Shown piece after piece: positions 5,819 through 7,421 of a DNA stretch of 7,421 nt (position 1 is the stretch's first letter; every line of letters starts with the position of its first letter). Where the stretch lies: contig USJY01000057.1 of NCBI GenBank assembly GCA_900555065.1, positions 1 through 7,421 on the forward strand. Direction: 5' to 3'. The notes beneath the pieces are model-generated. The model worked only from the letters and a program-made list of their open reading frames with translations. It was not told the origin of the DNA and did not search any database. Source of the DNA: an uncultured Eubacteriales bacterium. Its GTDB lineage: Bacteria > Bacillota > Clostridia > Oscillospirales > UMGS1783. A program made the translations under genes and the position numbers.

Positions 5819-7021
5819 GGGATTTTTAAGAAAATGTTCGCTTTGCTGCTGGCCGCCGCCAGCCTGCTGTCGTTGCCCGCCTGTTCTGAACAGATGCCCG
5901 CCGCGTCGTATGGAACCGACGTCGGGGCGAGTCAGTCCTCCCAGTCCGTCAGCGCGTCGTCTGCGTCGCCCGCGCCGCGGGAAGCGGGTGCGATCGCCGT
6001 TACTGACGACAACGTTCGCTTTCTGGGGCGCGTGGCTTATCTGGAGGATAGGGCCGCCTATATGCTTGGCTGGACCCAGAGCGGAATCGAGTTTCGCTTT
6101 CACGGTACAGGCGCCGAATTGAAAATGCAGGCGACAACACGCACCATGCCCAACGCCAGTCCCTACATCCAGGTATTTATTGACGGGGAGCAGGATCATT
6201 CACTGGGCAAAAAAATTCAGGTAATGAAGGGCGACGCGGCGTGGATAACCGTTGCGGAAGGTCTGCCGGAAGGAGAACATACGGTCAAAGTCGTCAAGTC
6301 CACGCAGAATGCCTATAACCAGATTGCGCTCACGGATATCCGCCTGTCCGAGGGCGGAGAACTGCTCGACCCGCCGCCGCCGAAAGAGCGGCTGATCGAG
6401 GCGTTCGGCGACTCGATTCTCTGCGGTATAGACATACTGTCATCCGCCGATAAAGAAGTGTACGACCCCTCCTGCGAAGACGGATATCTTACCTATCCGG
6501 CACAGGTTGCACGTCAGCTGGATGCAGACGTCAACATGCTCTGCGCTTCAGGCTGGGGCATGTGGAAGACGTTGTCCGCTATCCGGACGGATATTGACGT
6601 CAATATGGCCGTACCGTCCCTGTATCCATATACCGATCTGTTTAACGATAAAACCAGGCGGGAATGGGATTTCTCCCGCCCGGCTGATGTTGTAATTGTA
6701 TCGCTCGGTACGAACGACCGGGACGCCGTGCTTGCCGAAGGGGAAAGCGGGCCTGAGAAATACGAACAGGCGGCAAAGTCCTTTGCGCTGGCTATCCGAG
6801 CGAAGAATCCCGATGCCACGATTATTTTCACCATGGGCCTGATTATCGACGACCTGTACCCCAATCTGGAAAACGTGGTTCGTGAACTCAATGAGAGCGG
6901 GGATTCGAACGTATACGCATTCCGGCATGAGTACGGCAACGAGGGCCATCCGCGCGTGGACGCAAACAACCGCGAAGCCGATCGTCTCACTGCCTTTATC
7001 CGGGAAATTAAAAACTGGTAA
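5816..7021 (+). CDS. CE2-like SGNH hydrolase lipoprotein (surface deacetylase/esterase)
   Basis: This 401-residue protein is probably anchored on the outer face of the membrane. It has a signal peptide with basic start and hydrophobic core (1-22), lipobox LPAC with lipidated Cys23, and a Ser/Ala-rich linker (24-60). An N-terminal beta domain follows (about 66-180, including VRFLGRVAYLED and IEFRFHGTG), resembling the CE2 jelly roll. The SGNH domain runs from about 191 to 401. Block I is EAFGDSILCG with nucleophile Ser200; block II is ASGWGM (244-249); block III is SLGTND with Asn300; block V is GHPR with His378. The position three before His378, where many SGNH enzymes have Asp, is Asn375; CE2 enzymes are known to work with a Ser-His dyad, so this need not abolish activity. 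Likely substrates are acetylated polysaccharides, which is family knowledge and not shown here. The gene stands 102 nt after the RseC-like gene. I see no convincing promoter in that gap. Confidence 0.85.
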   Translation: MGIFKKMFALLLAAASLLSLPACSEQMPAASYGTDVGASQSSQSVSASSASPAPREAGAIAVTDDNVRFLGRVAYLEDRAAYMLGWTQSGIEFRFHGTGAELKMQATTRTMPNASPYIQVFIDGEQDHSLGKKIQVMKGDAAWITVAEGLPEGEHTVKVVKSTQNAYNQIALTDIRLSEGGELLDPPPPKERLIEAFGDSILCGIDILSSADKEVYDPSCEDGYLTYPAQVARQLDADVNMLCASGWGMWKTLSAIRTDIDVNMAVPSLYPYTDLFNDKTRREWDFSRPADVVIVSLGTNDRDAVLAEGESGPEKYEQAAKSFALAIRAKNPDATIIFTMGLIIDDLYPNLENVVRELNESGDSNVYAFRHEYGNEGHPRVDANNREADRLTAFIREIKNW

Positions 7022-7190
7022 ATGCGACGATGAACCCTTTTTGGGGGCGGCATGCTGCGGCGGTTGTGCCTCCGGTCATTTCCGGCCGTCGTGAAGCCGA
7101 TCGTCCGAAGCGCTGCTTTTCCGCATGCATGGGATTCGCACATCCGTCCGTGCGCGCTTGCGGCCGGCATCCCGCGCGCGGGCGCCGCGG
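7022..7190 (+). other. Gene-free spacer after the lipoprotein gene
   Basis: No credible coding region is seen. Short frames on both strands (for example 7030-7227) have no ribosome binding site, no recognisable domain, and read into the AT-rich promoter region. The 13-mer GAAGCCGATCGTC at 7093-7105 also occurs within the end of the lipoprotein gene (6974-6986), perhaps by chance or as a small duplication. The stretch is GC-rich and contains several short inverted repeats, such as CCGG...CCGG near 7073-7084 and the perfect palindrome CCCGCGCGCGGG at 7171-7182. Confidence 0.5.
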
Positions 7191-7200
7191 TAATATTTTT
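7160..7200 (+). terminator. Possible intrinsic terminator ahead of the rRNA-type promoter
   Basis: GC-rich pairings between 7160 and 7190 (GCGGC 7160-7164 with GCCGC 7184-7188, or CCGCG 7172-7176 with CGCGG 7186-7190) are followed by TAATATTTTT (7191-7200). This would end transcripts from the lipoprotein gene before the rRNA promoter. It lies about 140 nt after the stop codon, the T-run is only five and starts a few bases beyond the stem, and the T-run also forms part of the AT-rich UP-like region, so the call is tentative. Confidence 0.35.
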
Positions 7201-7252
7201 GAAATAATTTGTGAAAAAACATCTTGACAAAAAACGCTTTCCTGCATATACT
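7191..7252 (+). promoter_or_regulatory. Strong promoter P1, rRNA-operon type, with UP-like AT tract
   Basis: TTGACA (7224-7229) and TATACT (7247-7252) are separated by exactly 17 nt, giving 6/6 and 5/6 matches to the housekeeping consensus. The 33 bases upstream (7191-7223) are AT-rich with A and T runs, as in UP elements that boost rRNA promoters. Transcription would start near 7259-7260. This is the best promoter in the window and stands out sharply from the surrounding GC-rich sequence. Confidence 0.85.
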
Positions 7253-7289
7253 ATTTAAGGCTGTGCAAACCGTGTCGGAAATAGCTGAA

Positions 7290-7309
7290 AACGAAAAAAT
7301 ATTTTCGTT
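7290..7309. repeat. Inverted repeat AACGAAAA-n4-TTTTCGTT between the two promoters
   Basis: Two perfect 8-bp arms (7290-7297 and 7302-7309) flank AATA. It lies downstream of the P1 start and directly upstream of the P2 -35 box. It could be an operator for a dimeric regulator, a weak RNA hairpin in the P1 transcript, or simply an AT-rich UP element that happens to be symmetrical. Confidence 0.55.
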
Positions 7310-7346
7310 AAACTATTGACAGATGAAAAGTTTTTTGTTAAACTAT
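7295..7346 (+). repeat. Direct repeat of 22 bp with 30-bp spacing
   Basis: Positions 7295-7316 and 7325-7346 match at 18 of 22 bases, ending in the identical 10-mer GTTAAACTAT (7307-7316 and 7337-7346). The copies are exactly 30 bp apart, almost three helical turns. The first copy runs into the P2 -35 box and the second into TATAAT, so the duplication may have shaped the second promoter. Confidence 0.6.
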
Positions 7347-7349
7347 AAT
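7316..7349 (+). promoter_or_regulatory. Second promoter P2, rRNA-operon type, with ambiguous -10
   Basis: A perfect TTGACA lies at 7316-7321. A perfect TATAAT lies at 7344-7349, but the spacing is 22 nt, well above optimum. A poorer -10, TAAACT (7339-7344, 4 of 6), has the ideal 17-nt spacer. Start would be near 7351-7356. Tandem promoters about 90 bp apart are common ahead of rRNA operons in Bacillota. Confidence 0.6.
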
Positions 7350-7370
7350 TCCTGACACATGATGTACAGG

Positions 7371-7386
7371 CGGTGAGCAATCACCG
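7371..7386 (+). other. GCAA-tetraloop hairpin in the rRNA leader
   Basis: CGGTGA (7371-7376) pairs perfectly with TCACCG (7381-7386) around GCAA, a stable GNRA loop. It lies in the transcript from either promoter, just before the boxA-like motif. It has no T-run, so it is not a terminator. It may be part of leader folding or processing of pre-16S RNA. Confidence 0.55.
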
Positions 7387-7390
7387 GTGG

Positions 7391-7421
7391 ACCTTGAGAA
7401 TTGAACAACGGAAAGGAAAAG
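7391..7421 (+). promoter_or_regulatory. boxA-like antitermination motif in a pre-rRNA leader
   Basis: ACCTTGAGAATTGAACAACG (7391-7410) closely resembles the CTTTGAAAACT-GAACAA type sequence found ahead of rRNA genes in Bacillota, where NusB/NusE bind to prevent premature termination. With the tandem promoters upstream, it implies that a 16S rRNA gene begins shortly after the window ends. The purine-rich end (GGAAAGGAAAAG) could alternatively be a ribosome binding site for a protein gene, which I consider less likely. Confidence 0.75.

Noticed and set aside
7030..7227. 65-codon frame in the final spacer
   Set aside because: No ribosome binding site, no domain, and it runs through the possible terminator and the -35 box of the strong promoter.
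1..7421. CRISPR arrays, tRNA genes, insertion sequences, toxin-antitoxin or phage genes
   Set aside because: No regularly spaced repeats, cloverleaf arms, transposase motifs or terminal inverted repeats were seen on either strand.

Overview
The window most resembles a fairly GC-rich member of the Clostridia (Bacillota). The support is the CdaA–CdaR pair, a DUF3343 protein coupled to a class V cysteine desulfurase, an RseC-type protein behind a COG2509 flavoprotein, strong AGGAGG-like ribosome binding sites, and a Firmicutes-style rRNA operon promoter and leader at the right end. I cannot name a genus from the sequence. All genes lie on the + strand, in the same direction as the presumed rRNA operon.

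Layout. 1-103 is a leader with a candidate promoter. 104-1468 holds a two-gene unit: a 76-residue DUF3343 protein (possible sulfur or selenium carrier) and, 3 nt later from a TTG start, a PLP-dependent cysteine desulfurase family protein. 1537-3642 is the c-di-AMP module: cdaA (diadenylate cyclase) overlapping cdaR (membrane-anchored YbbR-repeat regulator) by 4 nt. As written, cdaR is broken by a frameshift near 2631-2640. After a strong intergenic hairpin (3654-3702) comes a COG2509-type FAD protein (3723-5300). Two nt further is a small two-helix, four-cysteine membrane protein of the RseC/MucC family (5303-5713). 5816-7021 encodes a lipoprotein with a CE2-like jelly-roll plus SGNH hydrolase architecture, probably a cell-surface deacetylase/esterase.

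The last 400 bases (7022-7421) have no credible gene. They hold a possible terminator, an AT-rich UP-like stretch, a near-consensus promoter (TTGACA-17-TATACT), a second promoter region built on a 30-bp-spaced direct repeat, a GCAA-tetraloop hairpin and a boxA-like antitermination motif. This is what the region just upstream of a 16S rRNA gene looks like, so rrs probably begins just beyond the window.

How the parts relate: the desulfurase pair would mobilise sulfur; CdaA makes c-di-AMP under CdaR control (osmotic and cell-wall homeostasis); the flavoprotein and RseC pair suggests a redox function at the membrane; the lipoprotein would act on extracellular glycans. I see no clear new defence, mobile or RNA system. 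The items most worth a second look are the cdaR frameshift, the four-cysteine DUF3343 partner, the intergenic hairpin and the rRNA control region.
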